Shown: positions 28,724-36,377 of the stretch, one piece after another
How the letters are laid out: each line of letters opens with the position of its first letter
Position numbering within the stretch: position 1 is the first letter of the stretch
DNA from: Streptococcus pseudoporcinus LQ 940-04
GTDB lineage: Bacteria > Bacillota > Bacilli > Lactobacillales > Streptococcaceae
DNA length: 64,000 bases
Direction of reading: 5' to 3'
Assembly: GCF_000188035.1 (NCBI RefSeq)
Contig: NZ_AEUY02000005.1
Coordinates: forward strand, 806,001-870,000
Program-made: the position numbers and the translations under genes
The notes under the pieces: model-generated
Seen by the model: the letters and a program-made list of their open reading frames with translations, nothing else
Told to the model about the DNA's origin: nothing
Database searches by the model: none

Positions 28724-29180
28724 TGCCCGTTGGGGTAGTATAATGTATTTAATCCATCAATAAATGCCTACAATAATAGCTTTTAATCTTTTTAAAAATT
28801 TTAAAAAGGGAATTTTTTGCACAAAAGAGGGTGCGTTCTTTAGTTTAAACTTAATCATAGCCCCGATAAAAAGAAGTGGGGTAGTCTGATACTATACTAA
28901 TGTATTGCGTGTGATTAATACAAAATAAACAATAATTTATAACACTATTGTATGGTTTCAACAATACAAATTAGTTCCGATTATTTCCAAAAGACAAAGT
29001 TTCAACCAGTCAAGGAATAGGATTGCTTTTATTATATTGTGAGACGCTCTAACTTGCGTTGTAAGCCACTTGATTGGTAATCTGATATAAATTTATCCAC
29101 CATATAAAAACGTGTCTCATATCGCTTTGTATAAGCAATGATACGGAAAAAACAAAAGGGAACTACTAAATGTAATCCCT

Positions 29181-29450
29181 CTATTTTTTATAGATGTCTT
29201 TTCTATGCCCAATACTGATAGCGATTGTAACTAATTCATCATCAATGATATCACAAATAACACGATAGTTACCTATACGATATCGCCATAATCCTTTGTA
29301 TTGACCAGTTAAAGCTTTACCCAACTGTCTCGGATTGTTAAGGTTGTCTAATTGCTTCTTCATATCCTTAACAAGCATTAAAGCGACATACTTATCCATT
29401 TTCTTTAATTGCTTTTTGACATCATCACTAATAACTAGCTTATAGGTCAT
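29181..29450 (-). CDS. RelE/ParE-superfamily toxin
   Basis: An 89-residue protein with the RelE fold: KLVISDDVKKQLKKMDKYVA, then LTGQYKGLWRYRIGNYRVICDI (core beta strands with basic residues) and the terminal ISIGHRKDIYK. Expected to be a ribosome-dependent mRNA endonuclease, neutralised by the upstream antitoxin, with which it overlaps by 11 nt. It lies at the left end of the leftward block of island genes and may help retain the damaged island. Confidence 0.9.
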   Translation of the reverse strand: MTYKLVISDDVKKQLKKMDKYVALMLVKDMKKQLDNLNNPRQLGKALTGQYKGLWRYRIGNYRVICDIIDDELVTIAISIGHRKDIYKK

Positions 29451-29667
29451 TCTCTAGCTCCATGATAATATCATCAATGCTATGAGTAACTGGGTTCTTT
29501 TTAAAGCTTTCAAGAGCTTTTATACCTTCTTCATAGTCTAATTGATCTTCAATCTGTTCTTTTAAAGATGTTTTAAATAGCTCTGATAATGTTTTTCCTG
29601 TATGAAAAGAATAGCTTTTAAAAAGTTTTTCTTCTTGTTCATTTAATCTTAATGATATGGTAGTCAT
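29440..29667 (-). CDS. RelB/DinJ-like antitoxin
   Basis: A 75-residue protein: an N-terminal ribbon-helix-helix-type segment (MTTISLRLNEQEEKLFKSYSF) and an acidic C-terminal tail (THSIDDIIMELENDL) that should wrap the toxin. The frame is open upstream to 29727, but the ATG at 29667 follows AGGAGGTATAAAG. The tandem TGTAATACA repeats upstream are likely its own operators. Confidence 0.88.
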   Translation of the reverse strand: MTTISLRLNEQEEKLFKSYSFHTGKTLSELFKTSLKEQIEDQLDYEEGIKALESFKKNPVTHSIDDIIMELENDL

Positions 29668-29690
29668 AACTTTATACCTCCTACCCTTTA

Positions 29691-29710
29691 TGTAATACAT
29701 TGTAATACAA
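29691..29710 (-). promoter_or_regulatory. Probable operator of the toxin-antitoxin operon
   Basis: TGTAATACA occurs twice in tandem (29691 and 29701) about 25 bp before the antitoxin start. Autorepression by the ribbon-helix-helix antitoxin is inferred. Confidence 0.5.
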
Positions 29711-29851
29711 TATTTTAATCTTGTCAATCGATAAGATAATGATGTTTTAGTGTTATATATGTTTCTGTATAGTTGCTTGTAAACAATAAAAGGAAGTAAC
29801 CTAAGTCACTCCCTAATAGTTAAAGTATTGCTAGATAGTAGTATAGCATAA

Positions 29852-30154
29852 TCAAAGTTCATGTAGTTGATTGTAGTAATGTCTTTCAAAGTCATTTAAA
29901 GCTTCCTGCCTCAATGTGATATATTCTTCAATCGTGATGTTCTTTTTCTTGCAATACTGTACACGGGTCTTCCTGTGCTTTTTCGGTGTTAGATACTGAT
30001 TGGTTAAGATAGACCTTTTACTACCATCTAGGCTATTGATTGCTTCATTAATGACCTTAGCAAGCTTTCTTGCATGAATGGAAAAAGGTTTGTCAGATTG
30101 CTTAGATACACGTTTAAAAGCTAAGTAGCTTTGTAGTATCTTGGTTATAGCCAA
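29852..30154 (-). CDS. ArpU-like phage transcriptional regulator
   Basis: A 100-residue basic protein whose C-terminal half (SILTNQYLTPKKHRKTRVQYC, then YITLRQEALNDFERHY) resembles the sigma-70 region 4-like ArpU family found at the end of phage early regions, where they act as late-gene activators. Assignment rests on pattern similarity and position. It overlaps the upstream gene by 10 nt. Confidence 0.6.
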   Translation of the reverse strand: MAITKILQSYLAFKRVSKQSDKPFSIHARKLAKVINEAINSLDGSKRSILTNQYLTPKKHRKTRVQYCKKKNITIEEYITLRQEALNDFERHYYNQLHEL

Positions 30155-30693
30155 AGCTTATCCCCCTTATTCATATAATAACAGAACTTCTTATAATGCT
30201 TGAAATACTTTTCTCGCTTCATGTATTTAGGACGGCTAGGAAAGTCCTCGTAGCTATAATAACCTCGTTTGTGTGTAGCTTTCGGGTCAACCTTTAAACA
30301 CTCTTTAAATGCAAGTTCCCAATAGTAAACACAATCGGTCTTGCTACGGTTAAGTGTTGACTTATTTATACCAACACACGCGCCACAACGTAAACCTAAC
30401 TTAGTTTGATAAAGCTTTATGCGACGCTTACCACAATCAGTACAGATAAAGAAGTAATGAACTCCCCCAAGTGTTCCTTTTAAAGCTTCTAAAGCTATCT
30501 CTTGGCTCATGTAAGTAATTGTTAGTCTATCTAGGTCTATCTTTATTTGATTGTCCCAAAGGTCGCCTACGGCTTTACTATAACTTGCTAGCTTCATTGG
30601 CTTAATAATATTTTTTATCGTTATTAGTTTCATATATTTCAAACAACCCAAAACTATTGGGATAAATGACAAAGAACGGTTAACCCGTTCCAT
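30145..30693 (-). CDS. Hypothetical island protein with a zinc-ribbon-like centre
   Basis: I do not recognise it. The 182-residue protein has a C-x2-C/C-x2-C pattern (FICTDCGKRRIKLY then LRCGACVG), suggesting one bound zinc, and a basic, aromatic C terminus (KYMKREKYFKHYKKFCYY). The start used has AAGG a few nt upstream and lies 5 nt after the previous stop; internal starts at MKLIT or MKLAS are possible. Confidence 0.6.
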   Translation of the reverse strand: MERVNRSLSFIPIVLGCLKYMKLITIKNIIKPMKLASYSKAVGDLWDNQIKIDLDRLTITYMSQEIALEALKGTLGGVHYFFICTDCGKRRIKLYQTKLGLRCGACVGINKSTLNRSKTDCVYYWELAFKECLKVDPKATHKRGYYSYEDFPSRPKYMKREKYFKHYKKFCYYMNKGDKLWL

Positions 30694-30697
30694 TGCC

Positions 30698-31069
30698 TTA
30701 TATTGAATAGATACCCTTATATTCCTTATCTTTATCTAACTGGCTTACTAGCTCGGTTACTGATTGCCCTAATAGTTGTACAGTACCGCAACCTGTGCCT
30801 GCGTCCATACTTATTGGTTCTTCACTTAGAAGTCTATCAGCATAATCTAATAGTTCCAACTCATACTTAGCCATTAAATTAATGAGGTCTTGTTTATCCA
30901 TGTCTTGTAACTGTGCTACTCGTTTAGTTGTGTATTTATCATCAAAGTTATATGTTTCCATATTGTAATATCCTTCTAGGTTTTCAAACCATTGTGCTAT
31001 GCCCTCTAGCATTCCTTTATATCTGCCAGAGGCGCGTGTAGTGAATAATTCTATATTTGTTTGTATCAT
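30698..31069 (-). CDS. Hypothetical phage-like protein
   Basis: A 123-residue acidic protein without recognised motifs, rich in Leu, Asp and Tyr (ENLEGYYNMETYNFDD). Predicted soluble. It lies within the tightly packed leftward operon; genes of this kind occur in streptococcal prophage early regions. The ribosome site GAGGGG is clear. Confidence 0.6.
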   Translation of the reverse strand: MIQTNIELFTTRASGRYKGMLEGIAQWFENLEGYYNMETYNFDDKYTTKRVAQLQDMDKQDLINLMAKYELELLDYADRLLSEEPISMDAGTGCGTVQLLGQSVTELVSQLDKDKEYKGIYSI

Positions 31070-31099
31070 TATGGGAACCCCTCACAATGATAGCTAATT

Positions 31100-31659
31100 T
31101 CAAAAAGGGAGATCATTATCATCTTCGGTTAAGTCCTCTCTTTCCTTTTCGTGAACTTCCCAATCCTCTAATTTTTTAATACCTAATTTTTCCCAATTGT
31201 TTAAGATAGCAACAATATATCCTAAGTCATTAGTATTGTTTAACTCTGCTTGTTGGTAAGCGATATGGATAAGTTCCCTATCGGTAGAGGCCAATCTTTT
31301 TTTATGGTATTTATTTCATAGGGGTTTGGTTGTCTCTCAAAATAATATTGAGTAAGTTCTTTGATAAAAGTTTCATCATCAGAATTAATCAGAAAGTCAT
31401 CACTTAAGTAATCAGAATAATTTTCAGATTTTTCTAGTTTTTGAGAAATGTCAAAATTGTCAATATATATTTCTTTCTTTATAGTAGAGAACACAATCAT
31501 CAGCTAAGCTTTCTAACATTAATCTGATGTAGATAACTGTCATGGTATAACCGCCTTGGATTGACTTTAGGCGTTTAATAAAGATGTTGTCAAAGAATTT
31601 TTTATCAACTTTTAGCCAAAAGTAGATTTTAGTTTTTTTAGTTTTATTTTTTCGGTCAC
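31100..31659 (-). pseudogene. DnaD-like phage replisome organizer, broken by frameshifts
   Basis: Joined across frames, the product reads GTG-started VTEKIKLKK, FWLKVDKKFFDNIFIKRL and GGYTMTVIYIRLMLESL (replisome-organizer N-terminal domain), then a short linker and a DnaD-type C-terminal domain (ELIHIAYQQAELNN, YIVAILNNWEKLGIKKLEDW). Frame changes fall at three A-rich runs: 31633-31639, about 31468-31480, and 31297-31303. Each piece is open only partly, so no full protein is made. It overlaps the preceding gene, whose frame continues into it. The family loads the replicative helicase at phage or satellite origins. Confidence 0.72.
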
Positions 31660-31938
31660 TATTTTACCCCCAAAAAATGCTAAGATGTCAGACACTCGAT
31701 AAAATACCTTTCTTGTATCTTCAAGCGGTGGAATGTAACGCTTGAAGCCGTTCTCTTCCCATCGTTTAAGCGTCTTGTATTCTATTCCAAGTTCTTTCTT
31801 AAGGTCTGCCTGCGTGATCAAACCTAAAAGTCGTGGCTCTGGTCTAGTGTAATTGTCAAAGAACGTTGATACAGTGATTGTCACTTCCTGCTTGATTTCA
31901 TTTTCTGCTTCTTTAGATAGCCAAGTCATACTATGCAC
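31612..31938 (-). CDS. Helix-turn-helix protein, MerR/excisionase-like
   Basis: A 108-residue protein with ITQADLKKELGIEYKTLKRWEENGFKRYIPP, seen here in parts, and a following VFYRVSDILAFF, the pattern of small MerR-like DNA-binding proteins found in phages and islands. Its last 15 or so residues run into the start of the frameshifted DnaD-like gene, so the natural C terminus was probably shorter. It could be an excisionase or early regulator; not resolved. Confidence 0.62.
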   Translation of the reverse strand: MHSMTWLSKEAENEIKQEVTITVSTFFDNYTRPEPRLLGLITQADLKKELGIEYKTLKRWEENGFKRYIPPLEDTRKVFYRVSDILAFFGGKIVTEKIKLKKLKSTFG

Positions 31939-32263
31939 CCCCTTTCAAGTATTGCTCATGCTCGTTTAGGTTTGAGTTCATTAAAACTGTTATTCGTTTT
32001 TCTTCTTCTTGTTGCTGACTGTATAATGCTCTTACGCCCTCTAGTCGCTCGGTATCGTTGGCTGGAATATAATAACCGCCTTGATAGTCTCGACTGCCAC
32101 AAATACAGATATTATAGTCAATGATCAAGCGTCTAATGATAGCTTGGACTGTCCTGAGACTTTGTTTTGTCGGGTTAGCAATTTCACTACCTGTGATAGT
32201 TCTGTCTTTACCTGTTGGGATAAGTTGTAAAACTCGTTTAGTGTTTTGTGGCATTTTTTTCAA
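31931..32263 (-). CDS. Small winged-helix phage-like protein
   Basis: A 110-residue protein with a probable winged helix (TITGSEIANPTKQSLRTVQA, IIRRLI) followed by GSRDYQGGYYIP, a wing-like turn, and a charged tail. Proteins of this type lie in the early operon of streptococcal phages and satellites; function unknown. It overlaps the next gene by 8 nt. MPQNTK four residues in is an alternative start. Confidence 0.62.
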   Translation of the reverse strand: MKKMPQNTKRVLQLIPTGKDRTITGSEIANPTKQSLRTVQAIIRRLIIDYNICICGSRDYQGGYYIPANDTERLEGVRALYSQQQEEEKRITVLMNSNLNEHEQYLKGGA

Positions 32264-32277
32264 TAGATATTTCCCCC

Positions 32278-32469
32278 TTAATTATAGTAGTTTCCCTGTG
32301 ATTGAATGTAAGCCCCGTAGCGCGTGCCCACTGGTCTTATTTGTGTATGGTTATCATCTTCTATGTAAACGACTGTGTGGCTCTTAAAACGGCTCAGAAT
32401 GACCATGAGAAGAAGTAGTGCCAATAGTGTGATTAGATATTCCATAGGTGTTAGATTGAGTTCTTGCAT
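32278..32469 (-). CDS. Small membrane protein of the island
   Basis: A 63-residue protein with one hydrophobic segment (MEYLITLLALLLLMVILSRF) and a soluble tail. Not recognised. It overlaps the preceding gene by 19 nt, in line with compact phage operons. Start could also be the Met at residue 8. Confidence 0.5.
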   Translation of the reverse strand: MQELNLTPMEYLITLLALLLLMVILSRFKSHTVVYIEDDNHTQIRPVGTRYGAYIQSQGNYYN

Positions 32470-32690
32470 TGCATTGCCTCCCTAAAAGTTAGTTCACGTT
32501 TAGCACCTCTTATCTGGTAGTTATCCACTAATTTAGCAAAATTATCCTGCGTCATCATTTCTTGCACTTCTTCAAGAGTTATTGCTTTATTTGTGAAATA
32601 ATCATCAAGAATGTTAATTAACCCCTGCGGGTAGTTGTTCACTATTAAGTAGTCTCTGATTTCAAACACTTCATTTTTTTCATGTTTCAT
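32451..32690 (-). CDS. Hypothetical island protein
   Basis: A 79-residue acidic protein (MKHEKNEVFEIRDYLIVNNY) with no recognised motif. AGGAGAAACAAA gives a good ribosome site. It is the first intact gene of the leftward block; the pseudogene upstream is separated by about 220 bp that hold a possible small RNA on the other strand. Confidence 0.55.
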   Translation of the reverse strand: MKHEKNEVFEIRDYLIVNNYPQGLINILDDYFTNKAITLEEVQEMMTQDNFAKLVDNYQIRGAKRELTFREAMQCKNSI

Positions 32691-32796
32691 TTTGTTTCTC
32701 CTATTTTATTTATTTTGGTCGGGTTGTTTTCTATACGTATACTATTTAAGGTTAGTCACCTCTCGTATGGTCAAAATTAGTCAATTATGGTATAAT

Positions 32797-32910
32797 GTAA
32801 CTAATAAAAAATATATCTAATCCCTTAGCTTGCCTGCGGTGGATTTGTATTTTATTATTTTCATATTTTAAAGCCTTGTCAGTCGCCAAACTTAAAGGCT
32901 TTTTTTGTTG
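32797..32910 (+). ncRNA. Putative small RNA with the shared GCTTGCCTGCGG element
   Basis: Extended -10 TGGTATAAT (32788-32796) with TGGTCA 17 bp upstream. After about 80 nt comes a terminator (AAAGCCTT/AAGGCTTT then T7, ending about 32910). The transcript contains a 29-bp element repeated before the integrase gene. It does not encode a protein. Confidence 0.5.
32814..32842 (+). repeat. 29-bp repeated element, copy 1
   Basis: TATCTAAT, three pyrimidines, then TTAGCTTGCCTGCGGT. It matches 36331-36359 at 25 of 29 positions. See findings. Confidence 0.75.
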
Positions 32911-32913
32911 CAA

Positions 32914-33543
32914 TCACGCGCCTACCAGCGTCCTTCTTAAAATCATTGTCTTAATATCTTGATACTCAAAATCAAGCTTAATCATTGCAATTGCCATGTC
33001 CTCAAGACTTACATATTGTTTGAGTTCTTCCAAGTGTAAGCATTCAAGTCCTGATTTGCCATTTCGTATGCTCACTAATTGCTTGCTATTGAAGCCTGTG
33101 ACGGCTTTTAAGATTAGATTATAGATATTTGAATATGCAAACTTGGGTGCGCTAGGCCACTCTTTTATAGCTTAATTGAGTGTTTTACGCTTTGGAGCTT
33201 CTAAAGCTCGTTGCATTTTGATTTGAGTAAGTTCTTCCCTCATTTCAAAGAATGCTTTAACTAAGTCAGATTTAAATTGTTTCACTGGCTCGGTATTGCG
33301 TAAGTAAGTAATTAATAACGTAGCCTGTTGCTCGTTCAATTGATAACCTTTGGTTGGTCGTCCGCCTAAAGTTTATTTGTTAGGTTTATGGATTTGAAAT
33401 CCAAGAACTCCAAAACGTTCAAAATCTTTCTTATAATCGCGTAATAACCTCGTTACTGTATGGTGCTTTATATCAGCATACTCTGCTACAATATTTGAAA
33501 GAGTATAGGGCTCTTTCTTCCCGTCTAAATAAACTAGTTCCAT
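32914..33543 (-). pseudogene. Rha-family phage regulatory protein, interrupted by two stop codons
   Basis: One frame of 210 codons runs from MELVYLDGKKEPYTLSN to DIKTMILRRTLVGA, broken only by TAA at 33373-33375 (codon 57) and TAA at 33172-33174 (codon 124). The N-terminal part has the Rha look (VAEYADIKHHTVTRLLRDY, GRPTKGYQLNEQQATLL) and the C-terminal part an ORF6C-like region (YSNIYNLILKAVTG, SLEDMAIAMI). A ribosome site AGGAGACC precedes the ATG. Rha proteins regulate phage lysogeny genes. Read-through of two ochre codons is unlikely. Confidence 0.78.
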
Positions 33544-33554
33544 AGGTCTCCTCT

Positions 33555-33740
33555 CTAGTCTTCAATTAAAAAGTTCATAACGCTGGCAAAGATTTTTTTA
33601 GGTGCGTCATAATCGCCCTGCCCAATCTTTTGTAATGTTCGTGGTGTTACGTTGATACGTTTAGCGGTCTCTGACTTTGTTAAGTCGAGACGTCCTCGTT
33701 TAACTCTGACTTTTTCAGCGTGTTTAATAGTAATAAGCAT
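33555..33740 (-). CDS. Cro-like helix-turn-helix regulator
   Basis: A 61-residue protein: RLDLTKSETAKRINVTPRTL is a helix-turn-helix of XRE type. It is the first gene leftward from the switch region, divergent from the CI-like repressor, the position of Cro in phages. GGAGGAAAAC precedes the ATG. Its promoter (TTGACA, 16 bp, TAAAAT) has an operator palindrome between the boxes. Confidence 0.8.
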   Translation of the reverse strand: MLITIKHAEKVRVKRGRLDLTKSETAKRINVTPRTLQKIGQGDYDAPKKIFASVMNFLIED

Positions 33741-33766
33741 TGTTTTCCTCCAATTATTCTATTTTT

Positions 33767-33861
33767 TACACAATTTTATTATGTATTTATTTCATTTTAG
33801 CACAATTAAATTGTGTGTCAAGGTTTTAATTTTTGAAATTTCACACATATTAATTGTGTAA
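33767..33861. promoter_or_regulatory. Divergent lysogeny-switch control region with three operators
   Basis: Three related sites: ACACAATTTTAT (33768), the palindrome CACAATTAAATTGTG (33800-33814) and CACACATATTAATTGTG (33842-33858). The middle one lies exactly between TTGACA and TAAAAT of the leftward promoter. The rightward cI promoter is TTGTGT, 18 bp, TATAAT with a TGC extension at 33871-33879. Confidence 0.8.
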
Positions 33862-33906
33862 AATGGTTTAACCATGCTATAATCTTATACGAAAGGTGCT
33901 TAATAT

Positions 33907-34455
33907 ATGAATAGACTAAAAAAGTTAAGGGAAGAGAGTTCCTTAACCCAACAAGAATTAGCCAAAAAAATAGGAGTACATTATAGAACCATTCAAAATT
34001 GGGAAAATGGAACACAAATAAAACCTGAGAAAGCTCAAATGTTAGCTGATTATTTTAGTGTGTCTGTCGGTTATCTTTTAGGCTATACAGATTATAAAAA
34101 TACTGATGAATATTTCGAAGAAAATGAAGATACTTTTTCTATTAATGTTGATATTCTTAATTCTATTGATACGATAGGAGAAAAAAATCTCCACGTTGTA
34201 CGTAATTTTTTAAAGAAAGAATTTATAAAAGAATACTCACAAGTTGATGAAAGGGGTGGTGATTGGGATAAAGAAACGGCTGTAAGGGTAGCAATGGGTA
34301 ATGTAAATGAAAATTTGTGGGGATTGCCCGACAGTGTTGTTAAATTAATTCTTTATTGGTCTACATTGAAAGAAGCTGAGCAGGATAGTCTAATAGGAAT
34401 AATCAAAGTGTTATCTTCATATAACCTTGCAAAATATACCCCACCCGAAGACTAA
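33907..34455 (+). CDS. CI-like repressor (XRE family)
   Basis: A 182-residue protein with an N-terminal XRE helix-turn-helix (LREESSLTQQELAKKIGVH, then YRTIQNWENGTQI) and a SVGYLLGYTD boundary. The C-terminal part lacks the Ser/Lys LexA-type peptidase motif, so release from repression would need an antirepressor or another protein, as in satellites derepressed by a helper phage. It faces the Cro-like gene. Intact. Confidence 0.85.
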   Translation: MNRLKKLREESSLTQQELAKKIGVHYRTIQNWENGTQIKPEKAQMLADYFSVSVGYLLGYTDYKNTDEYFEENEDTFSINVDILNSIDTIGEKNLHVVRNFLKKEFIKEYSQVDERGGDWDKETAVRVAMGNVNENLWGLPDSVVKLILYWSTLKEAEQDSLIGIIKVLSSYNLAKYTPPED

Positions 34456-34664
34456 CCACCCGCCAACATTCCAACATTCAGTAACGCCAATTACATAGAA
34501 TAAAAAGAGATATCCAATGAGTTTTCCTATGCTTATAATTTAAAATTCACTTTTTACCTTAGTCGGTTATGTGTTTTTTGTTTTATAAATATAGACTAAC
34601 CACACGCGCCACCTAATCACTCTTTAAGGATTCCGAAAATTCCGATTTTGTAACGAGGTACAGT

Positions 34665-34817
34665 ATGAAATTGAACAAAAAATTATCTTTGGAAGTAATG
34701 GTAGTTATTGTCTTGCTACTTGCTTCATTGAATTATTCCTTACATAACGATTTATCAATGCTTAAATATCTACTAAGCTTCACTTTCTGCTATATCGTTT
34801 ACCTATTCATTTCCTGA
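34665..34817 (+). CDS. Small membrane protein
   Basis: Fifty residues, MKLNKKLSLEVMVVIVLLLA and onward, with two hydrophobic segments (residues 10-22 and 34-48). A GAGG lies 8 nt before the ATG. Not recognised; short membrane proteins downstream of the repressor are common in phages, sometimes for superinfection immunity. This is inference. Confidence 0.5.
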   Translation: MKLNKKLSLEVMVVIVLLLASLNYSLHNDLSMLKYLLSFTFCYIVYLFIS

Positions 34818-34873
34818 AAATAACTTAATCACAAGTTTAAATTATCTATTTCTTTATTAAGGAGATATAAAAT

Positions 34874-35149
34874 ATGGATGAGTTAATGCAACAAATGGCT
34901 GACAAAATTGGAAATATGGTTCAGTCTGCAATCATTGAGAAGACAAAAGTTATAGATATTGATCAAACACTTCCACTAGAACTTAATCAAAAACAGTTGG
35001 CTACATTGCTCGGTTGCTCTACGAGTCGTTTACCTGAATTTATTTATCGGAAAGATTTTCCTAAAATTGATAGAGGATACGGAAGAAGATTAGCCTTTCC
35101 AAGAGATGCCGTACGTGAATGGTATAACAAGAACTGGTACAAGTTATAA
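34874..35149 (+). CDS. DUF771-like DNA-binding protein
   Basis: A 91-residue protein. The C-terminal half, PLELNQKQLATLLGCSTSRL, then FPKIDRGYGRRLAFPRDAV, REWYNKNW, fits a small winged-helix/excisionase-like domain (DUF771 or HTH_17 type). The ribosome site AAGGAG is good. Its position before P63C and integrase suggests an excision or early-control role; not proven. Confidence 0.6.
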   Translation: MDELMQQMADKIGNMVQSAIIEKTKVIDIDQTLPLELNQKQLATLLGCSTSRLPEFIYRKDFPKIDRGYGRRLAFPRDAVREWYNKNWYKL

Positions 35150-35324
35150 ATTTAAAAGATAAATCAACTCAAACGAGTGGACCTCAAAGTACGTATGAAT
35201 TACAGGTTATTAAAGCATTACAAAGTTAATCAATTAAAAACTCAAACAAGTATTTTCTAATAAATAGAATAGTAAAGTATAGGAAAAAACATTACATTCT
35301 TTTGTATTGAAGAAAGGTAGCCTC

Positions 35325-36287
35325 ATGGAAAAAAATAATAAAGTAGCTTATGAAGGTATTCTAAATTTAGGAGGGTATTCAATACCCTGTTATGTTTTAG
35401 AAGACGGAACTAGAGTATTATCTGGTCGAGGAGTTCAAAGTGCATTAAAAATGGTTGATGAAGATAGCATCTCTCAAGTTTCGGGAAATAGACTGGGCCG
35501 TTATCTTGAACAAAAATCTTTAGAACCCTTTATTTATAAGGATAAGGATAGGTCCACGTTTGACCCAATAGTATGTTATAAAGGTTCAGCAAAAATTAAT
35601 GGTTATAATGCAGAAATTCTTGCAGATATTTGTGAAGCTTTTTTAGATGCTAGAAATAATATTAAGCTAGCCCCTAGACAACAAATAATTGCACAACAAG
35701 CTGAGATATTAATGAGGGGTTTTGCGAGGGTAGGAATTTCGGCACTTATTGATGAAGCGACTGGCTATCAATATGAAAGAGAACGATTTGAGCTTCAGAA
35801 AATACTTAATGCTTATGTATCAGAAGCAATACTAAAATGGCAACTCACTTTTACTGATGATTTTTACAAAGAACTATTTAGACTTTGGGGAGTACCTTTT
35901 ACAGTAAAAAATATAGCCAGAAAACCGCAATTTATTGGCAAATTAACAAATAAATACATATATTCCCAAATGCCAAAAAGTGTCGTCGAAGCAATCAAAG
36001 AAAAAGCCCAAAAAGGTTCTGATGGGAATTATAAATATAGATGGCATCAAGCTCTTACACCGGACATTGGAAAAGAGCATTTGAAAAGACAAATTACTGA
36101 AGTTACGACATTAATGTCAATATCAGATAATAAAGATGAGTTTGATAAACTTTTCAAAAGGAAATACTCTGAAAGCGAACAGTTAGAACTTGAATTAGAT
36201 TTTGAGGATAATCAATTAGTTGAAGTGAAAAACAAAAAAAGGCCAGAAGCTATTAATCAACTTTCACTTTTCGAGGAATTCGAATAA
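35325..36287 (+). CDS. P63C-domain protein (phage-encoded)
   Basis: A 320-residue protein containing a P63C domain: LADICEAFLDARN, LIDEATGYQYERERFELQKIL, WQLTFTDDFYKELFRLWG, RKPQFIGKLTNKYIYSQMPK, and a C-terminal acidic region with the motif QLSLFEEF. The last resembles a beta-clamp-binding peptide (QLsLF), worth noting because it would tie the protein to the host replisome. The family occurs in phages and islands without known function. The start at 35325 follows GAAAGG; the TTG at 35307 is upstream. Confidence 0.8.
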   Translation: MEKNNKVAYEGILNLGGYSIPCYVLEDGTRVLSGRGVQSALKMVDEDSISQVSGNRLGRYLEQKSLEPFIYKDKDRSTFDPIVCYKGSAKINGYNAEILADICEAFLDARNNIKLAPRQQIIAQQAEILMRGFARVGISALIDEATGYQYERERFELQKILNAYVSEAILKWQLTFTDDFYKELFRLWGVPFTVKNIARKPQFIGKLTNKYIYSQMPKSVVEAIKEKAQKGSDGNYKYRWHQALTPDIGKEHLKRQITEVTTLMSISDNKDEFDKLFKRKYSESEQLELELDFEDNQLVEVKNKKRPEAINQLSLFEEFE

Positions 36288-36330
36288 GTCTAGTATCCTT
36301 TAATCTTATTAAGGCCAACTACGGATACCT

Positions 36331-36359
36331 TATCTAATTTTTTAGCTTGCCTGCGGTAG
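36331..36359 (+). repeat. 29-bp repeated element, copy 2, in the integrase leader
   Basis: Same element as 32814-32842, ending 18 bp before the integrase start. Here it is flanked by AACTAC (36317) and GTAGTT (36356), which could pair and enclose it in a hairpin. Confidence 0.75.
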
Positions 36360-36377
36360 TTAGAAAAAGGTGTAAAT

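Larger units (their letters stand above)
28142..29180 (+). other. Non-coding 1-kb stretch in the left part of the island
   Basis: No gene longer than the 18-residue frame is supported. It contains a G-rich tract with an adjacent C run (28357-28388, runs of 5, 4 and 3 G), a putative small RNA at about 28630-28723, and an AT-rich part with several short inverted repeats. The site where a satellite would keep an origin or packaging signal could be here, but I see no iterons. Confidence 0.4.

Noticed and set aside
31100..31294. A separate 64-residue gene
   Set aside because: It is the C-terminal DnaD-type part of the frameshifted replisome-organizer gene, not an independent gene.
32800..36360. 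Antisense control of the integrase by the island small RNA
   Set aside because: The shared 29-bp element is in the same sense in both transcripts, so it cannot pair with the integrase leader as an antisense.
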